From positions 2,490,660-2,554,659 of the forward strand of contig NZ_CP018624.1 in the NCBI RefSeq assembly GCF_002327185.1: 64,000 nucleotides of DNA, written 5' to 3'. Origin of the DNA: Clostridium chauvoei (GTDB lineage Bacteria > Bacillota > Clostridia > Clostridiales > Clostridiaceae). Position numbers and translations under genes: made by a program. Of this stretch, positions 27,961 to 36,977 are shown in pieces; the first letter of the stretch is position 1; every line of letters begins with the position of its first letter. The notes beneath the pieces were generated by a model. It made no database searches. It was not told the origin of the DNA and worked only from the letters and a program-made list of their open reading frames with translations.

Positions 27961-27963
27961 CTA
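27946..27963. promoter_or_regulatory. MarR operator, distal copy
   Basis: This site is identical to the proximal palindrome (TAGTTGC-TATC-GCAACTA) and covers the -35 element. The centre-to-centre distance of 44 bp is about four helical turns, placing both dimers on one face of the DNA. Confidence 0.85.
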
Positions 27964-27971
27964 AACTTAAA

Positions 27972-28124
27972 AATAAAAAAACAATCTTACTCTAATTAAG
28001 ATTGTTTTTAAGTTAATCTACTTATTATTAATAACCATTACCTACTCTATTAAAGTACACTATTGCACTTTAATATCACCCTAAAAATATACCCAGTCGA
28101 ATTTGAAAACGTTTTATTATACCC
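27972..28124 (-). ncRNA. Candidate small RNA between ccpA and marR
   Basis: The 350-base gap holds a promoter-like pair (TTGTAA 28154-28159, TAAAAT 28131-28136, 17 apart), an internal hairpin ATTAAAGT/ACTTTAAT (about 28047-28073) and a strong terminator (ACAATCTTA/TAAGATTGT, then T runs, 27971-28005), all on the minus strand. The transcript would be about 150 bases. No credible coding frame with a ribosome binding site is present. A cre-like site overlaps its beginning. This is inference from signals only. Confidence 0.4.
28104..28117. promoter_or_regulatory. cre-like site (CcpA box)
   Basis: TGAAAACGTTTTAT matches the TGWNANCGNTNWCA consensus except for the last two positions. It lies about +8 to +21 of the candidate small RNA and next to the ccpA gene, where CcpA binding would act as a roadblock. 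Confidence 0.5.
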
Positions 28125-28185
28125 AATATAATTTTACTATATTATTATTTAAATTACAACCCATATTAAATCTAAAAATTCAATA

Positions 28186-28225
28186 TATAGTAAAAAGCAG
28201 GATTTAAATCCTGCTTTTTACTATA
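28186..28225 (-). terminator. Terminator of ccpA
   Basis: A perfect 40-bp palindrome built around GCAGGATTTAAATCCTGC, with A and T runs on both sides, lies directly downstream of ccpA. Confidence 0.9.
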
Positions 28226-28237
28226 ATAATTATTTAG

Positions 28238-29236
28238 TTATTTACAGCTATCTCTTTCAACTAAGCTGTAGTCTAAAACATATTGAGCTTCATCTATTTC
28301 TTTTTTATTTAGTAGCTTTATAAGCATTCTCATAGCTACTGATCCCATATCATAACTTGGTTGATTTATAGTTGTTATTTTAGGGTAGAATACTGAAGCT
28401 ACTGCATTATCATTAAATCCTATAACACTAACATCGTCTGGTACTTTCTTGCCGTGTTCTCTTAATCCGTTAATAACACCCATTGCAATTTCATCAGACG
28501 CACATACAACTGCATCGTATTTTTTGTTTAATGATTCAAACTTTTCTACTGCATCATATCCTGTTTTAACTTTAAGATTTCCTGTAAATACTAATTCTTC
28601 ATCAGTTTTTATACCTTTATCTCTAAGAGCATTCTCATATCCTATGTATCTGTCGCCCCAAGCATTCATAGTGTCTTTCTTAACACCAGCAAAAGCAATA
28701 TTTTTTAAGTCTTTATTAAGCAAATAATTAGTTGCTTCATAAGTAGCCTTTATATTATCTATTGTTACACTTGGTAATGTTCCCTCTTTATCATTTGTCT
28801 CAACTAATACTGTCTTTAAATCTAATTCATTTATTATATCAAGTATTTCGTCTTGTAATGAGGAACTCATATAGATAACCCCATCTACCATCTTTTCTTT
28901 AAGTACTCTTAAATATTCTTTTTCCTTTTCTGAGTCAAAGTCTGAATTACATAATATTACATTATAATCATAAATATTAGCAACATCCTCTGCTCCTCTA
29001 ACTATCTCTGGATAAAAACCACTTGAGATATCAGGAACTAATATTCCTATTGTTTTTGTTTTTTGAGTTTTTAAACTTCTCGCTACTATATTTGGTCTAT
29101 AACCTAATTTTTTTATAGCGTCTAATACCTTTTTCTTTGTATCTTCATTTACAACATCGATATCGTTTAACACTCTGGAAACAGTGGCAATTGAAACTCC
29201 AGCCTCTCTTGCAACATCTTTAATAGAAGTAGCCAT
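28238..29236 (-). CDS. ccpA: Catabolite control protein A (LacI family)
   Basis: The 332-residue protein starts with the LacI helix-turn-helix (IKDVAREAGVSIATVSRVLN) and hinge helix (PNIVARSLKTQ), followed by a periplasmic-binding-protein-like core (IGILVPDISSGFYPEI, VVCASDEIAMGVINGL, VIGFNDNAVASVFYPKITTI). Length and motifs fit CcpA, which with HPr-Ser46-P represses or activates carbon genes at cre sites. No sugar operon is attached, which favours a global rather than local regulator. It stands alone between ileS and the marR-MATE operon with its own terminator. Confidence 0.88.
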   Translation of the reverse strand: MATSIKDVAREAGVSIATVSRVLNDIDVVNEDTKKKVLDAIKKLGYRPNIVARSLKTQKTKTIGILVPDISSGFYPEIVRGAEDVANIYDYNVILCNSDFDSEKEKEYLRVLKEKMVDGVIYMSSSLQDEILDIINELDLKTVLVETNDKEGTLPSVTIDNIKATYEATNYLLNKDLKNIAFAGVKKDTMNAWGDRYIGYENALRDKGIKTDEELVFTGNLKVKTGYDAVEKFESLNKKYDAVVCASDEIAMGVINGLREHGKKVPDDVSVIGFNDNAVASVFYPKITTINQPSYDMGSVAMRMLIKLLNKKEIDEAQYVLDYSLVERDSCK

Positions 29237-29391
29237 ACCAACATCACTCCATTTTAATAGTATTCTTAAACTTATCTATTCTAAATATATATTATACCTT
29301 TATTTACTAAAAAATACAAGGCATCATATCTGCTTTTTCTACATTTTATCCTATTTTAGTAAATTATATACCTGTTTGCTTTATTAAATTT

Positions 29392-29432
29392 AAAGAGACT
29401 AGAGTTTTTTCGTAAAAATTTCTAGTCTCTTT
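29392..29432 (-). terminator. Terminator of ileS
   Basis: AAAGAGACTAGA pairs with TCTAGTCTCTTT downstream of ileS. Confidence 0.85.
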
Positions 29433-29470
29433 TAATTAAGAATTTAATCTATATCTTTAAATAAATGTTT

Positions 29471-32400
29471 TTATTTTATAACTTCAACAGTCATTTTTAA
29501 ATTCTCACCATTTATAACTGTATCTGTATAATCAAATTCACCATTATAAATGATTTCTTGAGTTAAAGTTTCTCTCTTAATATTTTCTGCATATTTTTTA
29601 ATAATATCCATTAACATGTCATTTTCTGCAACATACAGCTTTATTTTATCAGCAACTTCAAAGCCTTTTTCTTTTCTCATGTTTTGGATTTTTGAAATTA
29701 TCTCTCTTAAATGTCCTAATTCTCTCAGTTCAGGTGTTATTGTTGTATCTAGTACAACCCCAATTGAACCTTCACCAGCAAATGCATATCCATCTAATCC
29801 TTGCATTGTAACTAAAACACTTTGTTTATCTAAAACTATTTCTGTTCCATCAACATTTATAGTTTCAGTTCCTCCATTTTGAAGCTTTTGAGCTAATTCC
29901 ATTTGATTTCTTGAAGCAATTTCTTTTCTTATTCCTGGTATTAACTTACCATAAGCTCTTCCTAATACAGGTAAATTAGGTTTAATTTCAAAGTTAACAT
30001 ATTGTGAAAGATCGGCTCCAAATAAAGCCTCTTTTATGTTAAGCTCATCAGTTATTATATGTGAATAATATTCTGGAAGTAAATCTGTTGATAATAATAT
30101 CTTTGAAAGCGGCTGTCTATTTTTAATATTAGCACCGTTTCTAGCACTTCTTCCTAATTTAACTATTGTGTAAGCTAAATCCATTTCTTCTTCTAACTTA
30201 CTATCTATAGCTTTTTCATTAACTGTTGGCCATGTACATAAGTGAATGCTTTCCTCAGCCTTTGGATCTAAATTAACTACTAAGTTTTGATACATTTCTT
30301 CTGTTATAAATGGTACAAATGGAGCTGCAACTTTAATTAAAGTAGTTAATACTCTATATAATGTTACGTAAGCGCCTATTTTATCATCTGTTAATTCTTC
30401 TGACCAGTATCTAGCTCTATTTCTTCTTACATACCAATTTGATAACTCATCTGTAAAGTCTTCTAAAGTAAGAGCAGCTTGAGTTATTTGATATGAATTT
30501 AAATTTGAATCAACGTCTTTAATTAATGTATTTAATTTTGACATTATCCATTTATCCATTACGTTTTCTGATTCAAAATCTGCATATTGTAATGGATTGA
30601 ATTTATCTAAATCAGCATATAAAACATAGAATGAATAAACATTCCACAATGTGCTTAAGAACTTTCTTTGAGCTTCTGCAACATCATCTATAGAGAATCT
30701 AGTAGGAAGCCATGGTGCACTTGCAGTATAGAAATGCCATCTTGTAGCATCAGCTCCTTGTGCATCTAATACCTCAAATGGATCTACTACATTTCCCTTT
30801 GATTTTGACATTTTTAAGCCCTTCTTATCAAGAACGTGACCTAATACTATACAATTTTCAAATGGGTTTCTATCAAATATAGCTGTTGAAATAGCTAATA
30901 ATGTATAGAACCATCCTCTAGTTTGGTCTACTGCTTCTGATATAAATTGAGCTGGGAAATTCTTATCAAATAACTCTTTATTTTCAAATGGATAGTGTAA
31001 TTGAGCAAATGGCATTGATCCTGAATCAAACCAACAGTCTATAACTTCTGTTGTTCTAGTCATTTCCTTTCCACACTTTTCACATTTTAAATGAACATTA
31101 TCTATATAAGGTTTGTGTAGCTCTATGTCATCTGGAACATTAATTCCCTTAGTTTTTAACTCTTCAATACTACCTATACATTCTCTGTGGCCACATTCAC
31201 ATTCCCAAATTGGAAGTGGTGTACCCCAATATCTATCTCTTGAAATACCCCAGTCAATAACATTTTCTAGGAAATTACCGAATCTACCTGTTCTTATGTT
31301 ATCTGGATACCAATTAATTTTATTGTTGTTTTCTAATAACTTATCTCTTAAAGTAGTCATTGCAACAAACCAGCTTTCCTTTGGATAATAAAGAAGTGGT
31401 GTGTTACATCTCCAACAATGTGGGTATGAGTGAGTATGTTTTTCTGATTTAAATAACTTATTTTGTTCTTTTAAATAGTTAACAATACTTTCATCACACT
31501 TTTTAACGAACTTACCAGCCCAAGGAGTAACTTCTTCTGTAAATTTACCTGCTAAATCAACTAAATTTATGAAAGCTAAACCATTTTTCTTAGCTACTAA
31601 GTTATCATCTTCACCATATGCAGGCGCTATATGAACTATACCTGTACCATCTGATAAAGTTACAAAGTCACCATGAATTACAACAAATGCTTTTCCTTCT
31701 GGAGTATGGAATGGAAGTAGTTGTTCATATTCAGTTCCTAGAAGCTCTTCCCCCTTGAATTCTCTGATTACTTCATAATCTTCACCTAATACCTTTGGTG
31801 CTAATTCTTTTGCTAAAACATATATTTCATCTTCTACTTTAGCTTCTATATAATCATATTTTTTATTTATACATAACGCTACATTTGAAGGTAATGTCCA
31901 AGGTGTTGTTGTCCATGCAAGTATATACTTGTTATCTTCACCCTTAACTTTAAACTTAGCAACTGCAGTTAAATCTTTAACATCTTTATATCCTTGTGAA
32001 ACTTCATGTGAAGAAAGACCTGTTCCACATCTAGGACAATATGGCATAGTTTTATGACCTTTATATAAAAGTTCTTTATCCCACATTTGTTTTAAAGCCC
32101 ACCATACTGATTCTATGTATGGGTTATGATATGTTACATATGGATCATCCATGTCTACCCAATATCCTATTTGTTCAGTCATTTTTTCCCACATGTTTAC
32201 ATATGTGAATACACTTTCCTTACATTCTGTAACGAACTTTTCAACACCATATTCTTCTATTTGAGGTTTTCCTGAAATTCCAAGTTTCTTTTCTATTTCA
32301 AGCTCAACTGGAAGTCCATGTGTATCCCATCCAGCTTTTCTTATAACCTTGTATCCCTTCATAACTTTATATCTTGGGATTATATCCTTCATAACTCTTG

Positions 32401-32581
32401 TTAATATATGACCTACGTGAGGTCTTCCATTAGCAGTTGGAGGACCATCATAGAAAGTGAAATATTCACCATCTTGATTCATATCAAAGTTTTTCTTTAT
32501 TACGTTATTCTCTTTCCAAAGTTCTGCAACATTCTTTTCCATGCCAACAAAACCTTTTGGTAATTCAACCTTTTTGTACAT
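29471..32581 (-). CDS. ileS: Isoleucyl-tRNA synthetase
   Basis: The 1036-residue class I synthetase has [13 protein letters not shown] (HIGH), an editing domain, a zinc-type CPRCGTG site, [15 protein letters not shown] and an extended C-terminal part (DUF5915-like). Length and motifs fit the eukaryote-like IleRS group found in clostridia, a group known for low sensitivity to mupirocin; resistance here is inference. The ATG at 32581 is chosen since GGGAG stands eight bases upstream; the TTG at 32587 is too close to it. Its leader is an isoleucine T-box separated from the gene by a 120-bp repeat-like element. Confidence 0.97.
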   Translation of the reverse strand: MYKKVELPKGFVGMEKNVAELWKENNVIKKNFDMNQDGEYFTFYDGPPTANGRPHVGHILTRVMKDIIPRYKVMKGYKVIRKAGWDTHGLPVELEIEKKLGISGKPQIEEYGVEKFVTECKESVFTYVNMWEKMTEQIGYWVDMDDPYVTYHNPYIESVWWALKQMWDKELLYKGHKTMPYCPRCGTGLSSHEVSQGYKDVKDLTAVAKFKVKGEDNKYILAWTTTPWTLPSNVALCINKKYDYIEAKVEDEIYVLAKELAPKVLGEDYEVIREFKGEELLGTEYEQLLPFHTPEGKAFVVIHGDFVTLSDGTGIVHIAPAYGEDDNLVAKKNGLAFINLVDLAGKFTEEVTPWAGKFVKKCDESIVNYLKEQNKLFKSEKHTHSYPHCWRCNTPLLYYPKESWFVAMTTLRDKLLENNNKINWYPDNIRTGRFGNFLENVIDWGISRDRYWGTPLPIWECECGHRECIGSIEELKTKGINVPDDIELHKPYIDNVHLKCEKCGKEMTRTTEVIDCWFDSGSMPFAQLHYPFENKELFDKNFPAQFISEAVDQTRGWFYTLLAISTAIFDRNPFENCIVLGHVLDKKGLKMSKSKGNVVDPFEVLDAQGADATRWHFYTASAPWLPTRFSIDDVAEAQRKFLSTLWNVYSFYVLYADLDKFNPLQYADFESENVMDKWIMSKLNTLIKDVDSNLNSYQITQAALTLEDFTDELSNWYVRRNRARYWSEELTDDKIGAYVTLYRVLTTLIKVAAPFVPFITEEMYQNLVVNLDPKAEESIHLCTWPTVNEKAIDSKLEEEMDLAYTIVKLGRSARNGANIKNRQPLSKILLSTDLLPEYYSHIITDELNIKEALFGADLSQYVNFEIKPNLPVLGRAYGKLIPGIRKEIASRNQMELAQKLQNGGTETINVDGTEIVLDKQSVLVTMQGLDGYAFAGEGSIGVVLDTTITPELRELGHLREIISKIQNMRKEKGFEVADKIKLYVAENDMLMDIIKKYAENIKRETLTQEIIYNGEFDYTDTVINGENLKMTVEVIK

Positions 32582-32604
32582 ATACAAATCTCCCTTCTTA
32601 TTGT

Positions 32605-32724
32605 AATTAATAATTAGTCCTTAATAATTAATAATTTTTATAAAACTCCAAGGGAGTTCTAAAAGTAATAATTTAAGAAATTACTTCATATTCTTCCTTA
32701 ATTATTCACTATTAATTATTAATT
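32605..32724. repeat. 120-bp MITE-like or REP-like element in the ileS leader
   Basis: AATTAATAATTA (32605-32616) and its exact complement TAATTATTAATT (32713-32724) bracket the segment. Inside are two further hairpins, AACTCC-AAG-GGAGTT (32644-32658) and AAGTAAT/ATTACTT (32663-32686). It has no coding capacity. The AT-rich termini could be chance, so other genome copies must decide. Confidence 0.4.
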
Positions 32725-32740
32725 ATTCATATTTTTTTAT

Positions 32741-32990
32741 AAAAAAACTTCGCCCTAATAGGACGAAGTGAATTCGCTATACCACCCATGGTTAAATTCT
32801 TATATAAAAATAAGACTTTTCTTTCGAGTACTAACATACCCTATCCTTTAACGCAGGCTAACGGATAAGCTTAATAAGAAATTTCCTTTCAGCTTTCAAC
32901 TCCTAGGTGATTTTCCTTAAATTTTTCTATGACTTCACACCAACCAGCCACTCTCTTAAAGAATAAAATATAAGTACTTTTCCTAATCAT
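32741..32990 (-). promoter_or_regulatory. T-box leader, isoleucine-specific
   Basis: On the minus strand the T-box sequence TGGGTGGTATAGCG lies at 32775-32788, a terminator ACTTCGTCC/GGGCGAAGT with a T run lies at 32741-32769, and an ATC specifier is read at 32909-32911 within the stem I loop. It should sense uncharged tRNA-Ile and control ileS. No clear promoter was settled upstream. Confidence 0.93.
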
Positions 32991-33050
32991 AGTTTTTTTA
33001 CTTTTAATAATATATTTATTTTACTACAAACATTCGCAATATAAAAGGTA

Positions 33051-33089
33051 ATATTATTGAATATAAAAAATTTTTTTGTTCAATAATAT
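33051..33089. terminator. Hairpin in the ileS/BFD gap
   Basis: ATATTATTGAA and TTCAATAATAT form an 11-bp stem around an A/T-rich loop between the two divergent genes. Its role is unclear; nothing else is recognised between 33000 and 33148. Confidence 0.35.
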
Positions 33090-33148
33090 ATAGTGAACAA
33101 TAAGTATTCCAAAGATAACTAACTACCTAATAGTTTTTATTAATTAGT

Positions 33149-33177
33149 ATTGACTTTTATTTTCCTAAATTATATAA
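33149..33177 (+). promoter_or_regulatory. Promoter of the BFD-like gene
   Basis: TTGACT (33149-33154) and TATAAT (33172-33177) are 17 bases apart. The start near 33184 leaves an unusually long leader of about 150 bases. Confidence 0.7.
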
Positions 33178-33238
33178 TACACTTATAAAAAATAAACGTC
33201 AATTATTTTTTATCCCCTTTATTTTCCGTAGTCAGTTT

Positions 33239-33253
33239 CTAATGAATCATTAG
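33239..33253. promoter_or_regulatory. Perfect 7-1-7 palindrome in the BFD leader
   Basis: CTAATGA-A-TCATTAG has the same symmetry as Fur-family boxes, but differs in sequence from the Fur boxes elsewhere in this window. It lies about 55 bases into the leader. Its function is unknown. Confidence 0.35.
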
Positions 33254-33332
33254 TTCTTAGAATTTACTCTTTTAATAATGTTTTACTGTTTTTTAATTCA
33301 GTAACTTTATAATTTATAGGAGGAATACTTAT

Positions 33333-33551
33333 ATGGAAAATAATTTAAACGAACAAGTCCTTGATAAGATTACAAAAGTTTGTACTTGCAAGGCAATACC
33401 AAGATCCAAAATAAAAGATGCAATCAAAGCCGGTGCTCATACCGTAGAGGAAGTATCCAAAGCAACTGGAGCTTGTACCGGCGGATGCAGAGGTTATAGA
33501 TGTACCCCGACAATTGAAAAGTTAATTGAAAAGCATCTAGAAAACCGCTAA
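33333..33551 (+). CDS. BFD-like [2Fe-2S]-binding protein
   Basis: The 72-residue protein has the bacterioferritin-associated ferredoxin fold signature: CTC at residues 17-19 and CTGGC at 48-52, spaced as in BFD domains, with a fifth Cys at 57. Such proteins carry electrons in iron release from bacterioferritin or act as small Fe-S modules in larger enzymes. Here it is free-standing and no bacterioferritin gene is nearby. AGGAGG precedes the ATG. A hairpin containing the stop codon and a terminator follow. Confidence 0.9.
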   Translation: MENNLNEQVLDKITKVCTCKAIPRSKIKDAIKAGAHTVEEVSKATGACTGGCRGYRCTPTIEKLIEKHLENR

Positions 33552-33598
33552 TACAGTTCCCCCAAATTGTATTAGTTTATACAAGATTATATCTCCCC

Positions 33599-33630
33599 AA
33601 AACCACCTGTTATTTAAATAGGTGGTTTTA
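33599..33630 (+). terminator. Terminator of the BFD-like gene
   Basis: AAACCACCT and AGGTGGTTT form a stem followed by TTTT. A second hairpin, CTAATACA/TGTATTAG, lies just before it at 33548-33575. Confidence 0.85.
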
Positions 33631-33634
33631 CTCT

Positions 33635-33925
33635 TTAAAATAGTTTTGTTGGCATTCCATAACCTATATATTGATTTTTCATCATAATCTCTATAAATAT
33701 AGGATCATTTATTATACCTTCTGATTTTTCTATAATTTCATATGCTACTCCATAATATATAAGTACACCTATAACAAGTTTCTTTGCTGGAAAATCACTT
33801 AAACCTATAATTCCACCCCCTAATCCTATTAAAGAATATATACATACCCTTTCTTTTGTTGCATGTTCCTTAATATATCTCTTTACCCTAGTTGGCGTTG
33901 GTATTGTTACAGCTTTAAATATCAA
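33635..33925 (-). CDS. Small membrane protein, unknown
   Basis: The 96-residue protein has a basic N terminus (TPTRVKRYIKEHATKE) followed by two hydrophobic segments (about residues 28-45 and 50-62, with a GLGGGIIGL motif). The start is TTG at 33925, with AGGGGA about seven bases upstream. It is a lone gene convergent with the BFD-like gene. I do not recognise it. Confidence 0.6.
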   Translation of the reverse strand: MIFKAVTIPTPTRVKRYIKEHATKERVCIYSLIGLGGGIIGLSDFPAKKLVIGVLIYYGVAYEIIEKSEGIINDPIFIEIMMKNQYIGYGMPTKLF

Positions 33926-34045
33926 ATTCCTATCCCCTAATACATTATTTATTACTATTAATATATTTCTTTTACATTATATCTAGAATTAAATTTTTAG
34001 TATGTTATAATTTTAAAGAATTAAATTATAAGGAGCTGTTTACAT

Positions 34046-35221
34046 ATGGCAAGTAAGTTTTATTTACATAAAGGAAAACATAAAAAGGCTGAAAATGGTC
34101 GTCCTTGGATATATACTGATGAGATAAATGAATATGATGGTGAATACCAAAATGGTGATATAGTAGAAGTATATGGACCTAGACATAACTTTATTGGTAA
34201 AGGATACATAAATGATCAAAGTAAAATAACAATAAGAATTATGACTAGAGATATAGATGAAGAAATAAATGAAGATTTCTTTAGAAAAAGATTTAAAGCT
34301 TCATGGGATTATAGAAAAACAGTTATTGATACATCTTCATGTAGATTTATTTTTGGTGAAGCAGATTTTTTACCTGGTTTAACTGTTGATAAATTTGAAG
34401 ATTATTTTGTAATTCAAATTTCAACCTTAGGTATGGAACAATATAGAGATATAATAGTTAATCTTTTAGTTAATGAATATGGTGCTAAAGGAATTTATGA
34501 AAGAAGCGATTTAAAGACTAGAGAACTTGAAGGATTAGAACAAAGAAAAGGATTCTTAACTGCTCCATTTGATACTAATGTTGAAATCATTGAGAATGGA
34601 GTTAAATATATAGTTGATTTAGAAAATGGTCAAAAAACAGGATTTTTCCTAGATCAAAAAGAAAATAGAGCTGCAATCCATAGAATTTGTAAAGATAGAG
34701 ATGTTTTAGATTGCTTTACACATACAGGTTCCTTTGCATTAAATGCAGGTATAGCTGGTGCAAAGTCAGTTTTAGGAGTTGATGTATCTCAACATGCAAT
34801 TGATTGTGCTACTAAAAATGCAGAACTTAATAATCTTCAAGATACAGTTAAGTTTGAATGTCACAATGCTTTTGATGTTTTACCAACTTGGTCAAAAGAA
34901 GGTAGAAAATTCGATGTTGTTATATTAGATCCACCTGCATTTACTAAATCTAGAAATAGCATTAATGGTGCAAAAAGAGGTTATAAAGAAATTAACCTTA
35001 GAGGATTAAGAATGGTTAAGGAAGGTGGTTATTTCATAACTTGTTCATGTTCACACTATATGAATGAAGAGTTATTAAGACAAACTATTGCTGAGGCTGC
35101 TCGTGATGCTCATAAAACTTTAAGACAAATAGAATGTAGAACTCAATCATCAGACCATCCAATCTTATGGAATTCAGATGAATCATATTATTTAAAGTTC
35201 TTTATATTCCAAGTCGTATAA
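34046..35221 (+). CDS. 23S rRNA cytosine-5 methyltransferase, RlmI/RlmK-like
   Basis: The 391-residue protein has an N-terminal PUA domain (about 1-75), a linker domain, and a class I SAM methyltransferase with VLDCFTHTGSFALNAG (motif I), VILDPPAFTKS (motif IV) and CSCSHYM (motif VI catalytic Cys region). This build matches RlmI/YwbD-type rRNA large-subunit methyltransferases. AAGGAG precedes the ATG. It is followed by remnants of a PadR regulator and a membrane protein rather than by a terminator of its own. Confidence 0.9.
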   Translation: MASKFYLHKGKHKKAENGRPWIYTDEINEYDGEYQNGDIVEVYGPRHNFIGKGYINDQSKITIRIMTRDIDEEINEDFFRKRFKASWDYRKTVIDTSSCRFIFGEADFLPGLTVDKFEDYFVIQISTLGMEQYRDIIVNLLVNEYGAKGIYERSDLKTRELEGLEQRKGFLTAPFDTNVEIIENGVKYIVDLENGQKTGFFLDQKENRAAIHRICKDRDVLDCFTHTGSFALNAGIAGAKSVLGVDVSQHAIDCATKNAELNNLQDTVKFECHNAFDVLPTWSKEGRKFDVVILDPPAFTKSRNSINGAKRGYKEINLRGLRMVKEGGYFITCSCSHYMNEELLRQTIAEAARDAHKTLRQIECRTQSSDHPILWNSDESYYLKFFIFQVV

Positions 35222-35222
35222 T

Positions 35223-35348
35223 AGAAAAGTTATAGATGGTAGAAAAAGAAAATATTATAAAATTACTAAGAAAGGTCTTAAAGAATTAGAAGATGCTTTT
35301 AATATAGCAATAAAAGTACTCTATGTATATCTTTTGCAGTTCAATTAA
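35223..35348 (+). pseudogene. PadR-family regulator, C-terminal remnant
   Basis: The frame directly after the methyltransferase stop reads VIDGRKRKYYKITKKGLKEL, the wing and last helix of PadR regulators, and then stops at 35348. No start codon, ribosome binding site or N-terminal helix-turn-helix is present. It is the tail of a deleted gene. Confidence 0.7.
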
Positions 35349-35374
35349 TAAAAAAGGAAAACAAGCTTAAACTT

Positions 35375-35778
35375 ATGGCATTAAGTGGATTTATCGGTAT
35401 AGAACTGATGCGAGAGTTACTTTTTAATATATTAATAACTAATAATATATTCGGTTCACAAAACCAAAATACTCTAGTATTAATTTATTCATTAATACTA
35501 TTTACTTTAATTTTCTTAATCATAGGAAGGGAATTTAGTTTTATAAATAACCTACTATTTATAAAAAAATATGGATTTTAGGAGCTTGCTTAACAATTGC
35601 TATAGGTATTAAAATTTCACTTTTATACTTTGTTATACCTAAATTAATAAGTATAACTGCTCTAATGGATATTAATTGTATAATTACAATATCAACCAAT
35701 ATAATTAGCTTCTTGTTAATTTTCATTAGCTTCTTGTTATTATCTATAGATACTAAAAATTTCAAAGTCGTAGAGTGA
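35375..35778 (+). pseudogene. Membrane protein remnant, frameshifted
   Basis: Two frames with hydrophobic segments follow one another: 35375-35581 and, after one extra A in the run of seven A at 35563-35569, a continuation to 35778 (IWILGACLTIAIGIKISLLY and on). With that correction there would be about four membrane helices. No good ribosome binding site is seen. PadR genes are often followed by such membrane protein genes, so this is probably the partner of the PadR remnant and is decaying. Confidence 0.6.
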
Positions 35779-35790
35779 CATTATTATGTA

Positions 35791-35830
35791 GATAATAAAA
35801 ATAGACCTTAAAAGGCCTATCTTTATTATC
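35791..35830 (-). terminator. Terminator overlapping the CAP-domain gene stop
   Basis: GATAATAAAAATAGACCTT pairs with AAGGCCTATCTTTATTATC apart from single mismatches. The stop codon at 35826-35828 is within the stem. Confidence 0.8.
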
Positions 35831-36668
35831 TATAAAATTCTTGTGTTGCATAATATGTATTTCCTATTTTGTACACTCCAACACCAATGCTTGTAAAGTT
35901 ATTAGATAAAATATTTGCTCTATGACCTGATGAATTCATCCAATTTGTCATAAATTGATTCGCTAAATTACTATTTCCTGATATACCACTAATGTATGCT
36001 ATGTTTTCTCCCCATGCATTGTAAGATATTCCATCAGCTCTCATCTGTTCTGTCATTAGCTGACCTTCTGGGTTTTTATGATCAAAATATCCTCTAACCC
36101 CCATATCCTTAGATTTTGCTCTTGCATAGTGTTCCATAGTTCCATTATAACTTAATGGTTGTAATCCAGCAGCTTGTCTTTGTTGATTTGCTTGTTCGAA
36201 AATCATCTGCTCTATTTCAGCTATATAACTATCATCTTGATTTATATTTGGAGTCTCTATCTTTTGATCTTCTACTGTAGAATTTTGTCCTACTTCAAGG
36301 TTATTATTATTATCTTCATTAACCTCTAAAGTTTCATTATACTGTTTGTTTTCGTTAGATATATTTTCTTTACTATCAGTTTTAACCTCTTTCTGTGAAG
36401 CTACTACTTGCTTTTCAGTATTTTCATATATATTAAGTTCAGTATTTTTGTTAGCATCATTACTAGCATTAGCTTGTACCTTTTGTTTTTGCTCTTCTAC
36501 TTTTAAAGGACATTCTCCAGTCTTAACCTCACCTTTATTCGCTTCTACAATTTCAGGTCTTTTATTAATATTTTCACTTGTCTTAAATGGCTCACATATA
36601 GTTCCCAAGCCTAATGTTGAAGCTAATCCTAATGATATTATTAACTTTATAATTTTTAAACTTTGCAT
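35826..36668 (-). CDS. Secreted CAP/SCP-domain protein (YkwD-like)
   Basis: The 280-residue protein has an N-terminal signal peptide (about 1-25), a long low-complexity Asn/Glu/Lys linker (about 30-145) and a C-terminal CAP domain (about 150-280) with EHYARAKSKDMGVRGYFDH, GENIAY and the SSGHRANIL motif. The His and Glu positions of the CAP cavity are present. Such proteins are secreted or wall-associated in clostridia, and some are linked to spores. AGGAGG precedes the ATG. About 165 bases upstream hold a small GC-richer hairpin (CCTA/TAGG) but no known riboswitch. Confidence 0.9.
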   Translation of the reverse strand: MQSLKIIKLIISLGLASTLGLGTICEPFKTSENINKRPEIVEANKGEVKTGECPLKVEEQKQKVQANASNDANKNTELNIYENTEKQVVASQKEVKTDSKENISNENKQYNETLEVNEDNNNNLEVGQNSTVEDQKIETPNINQDDSYIAEIEQMIFEQANQQRQAAGLQPLSYNGTMEHYARAKSKDMGVRGYFDHKNPEGQLMTEQMRADGISYNAWGENIAYISGISGNSNLANQFMTNWMNSSGHRANILSNNFTSIGVGVYKIGNTYYATQEFYR

Positions 36669-36833
36669 TGCTCCTACCTCCTTAGATTTTACTTGGCTAT
36701 CTGCCTACCCCTAGGTTAGCACGAAATTCCTCTATCCTAAATATGAGTTAATTGTTAATTAGTGAATTTACTGTTTTAAATTCCATATTTGACCTAAGGT
36801 AAAAATTTCAAATTTCAAAAAATATATCATATT

Positions 36834-36932
36834 TTAATATTTCTTAACCCCTATAAACTCTACTGTTAACATATTATTAACATTACTAAATTTTATAGTG
36901 TATTTTTTATCATCTATTGTAATTTTATTCAT
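36834..36932 (-). CDS. Possible 32-residue peptide
   Basis: A short frame from ATG at 36932 encodes MNKITIDDKKYTIKFSNVNN followed by MLTVEFIGVKKY, which looks like a beta-hairpin-rich real protein sequence. The ribosome binding site is weak (GGA five bases upstream). It may be a tiny gene or the tail of a lost one. It lies between the candidate Fur-controlled RNA and the CAP gene. Confidence 0.3.
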   Translation of the reverse strand: MNKITIDDKKYTIKFSNVNNMLTVEFIGVKKY

Positions 36933-36977
36933 TTAAATCCATTCATTTTTTAGATATAAATTTTTTATTTTTTATCT

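Noticed and set aside
36669-36760. Possible cyclic-dinucleotide riboswitch before the CAP-domain gene
   Set aside because: A GCTAACC...GTAGGC patch recalls part of the c-di-AMP aptamer, but the rest of the conserved core is missing.
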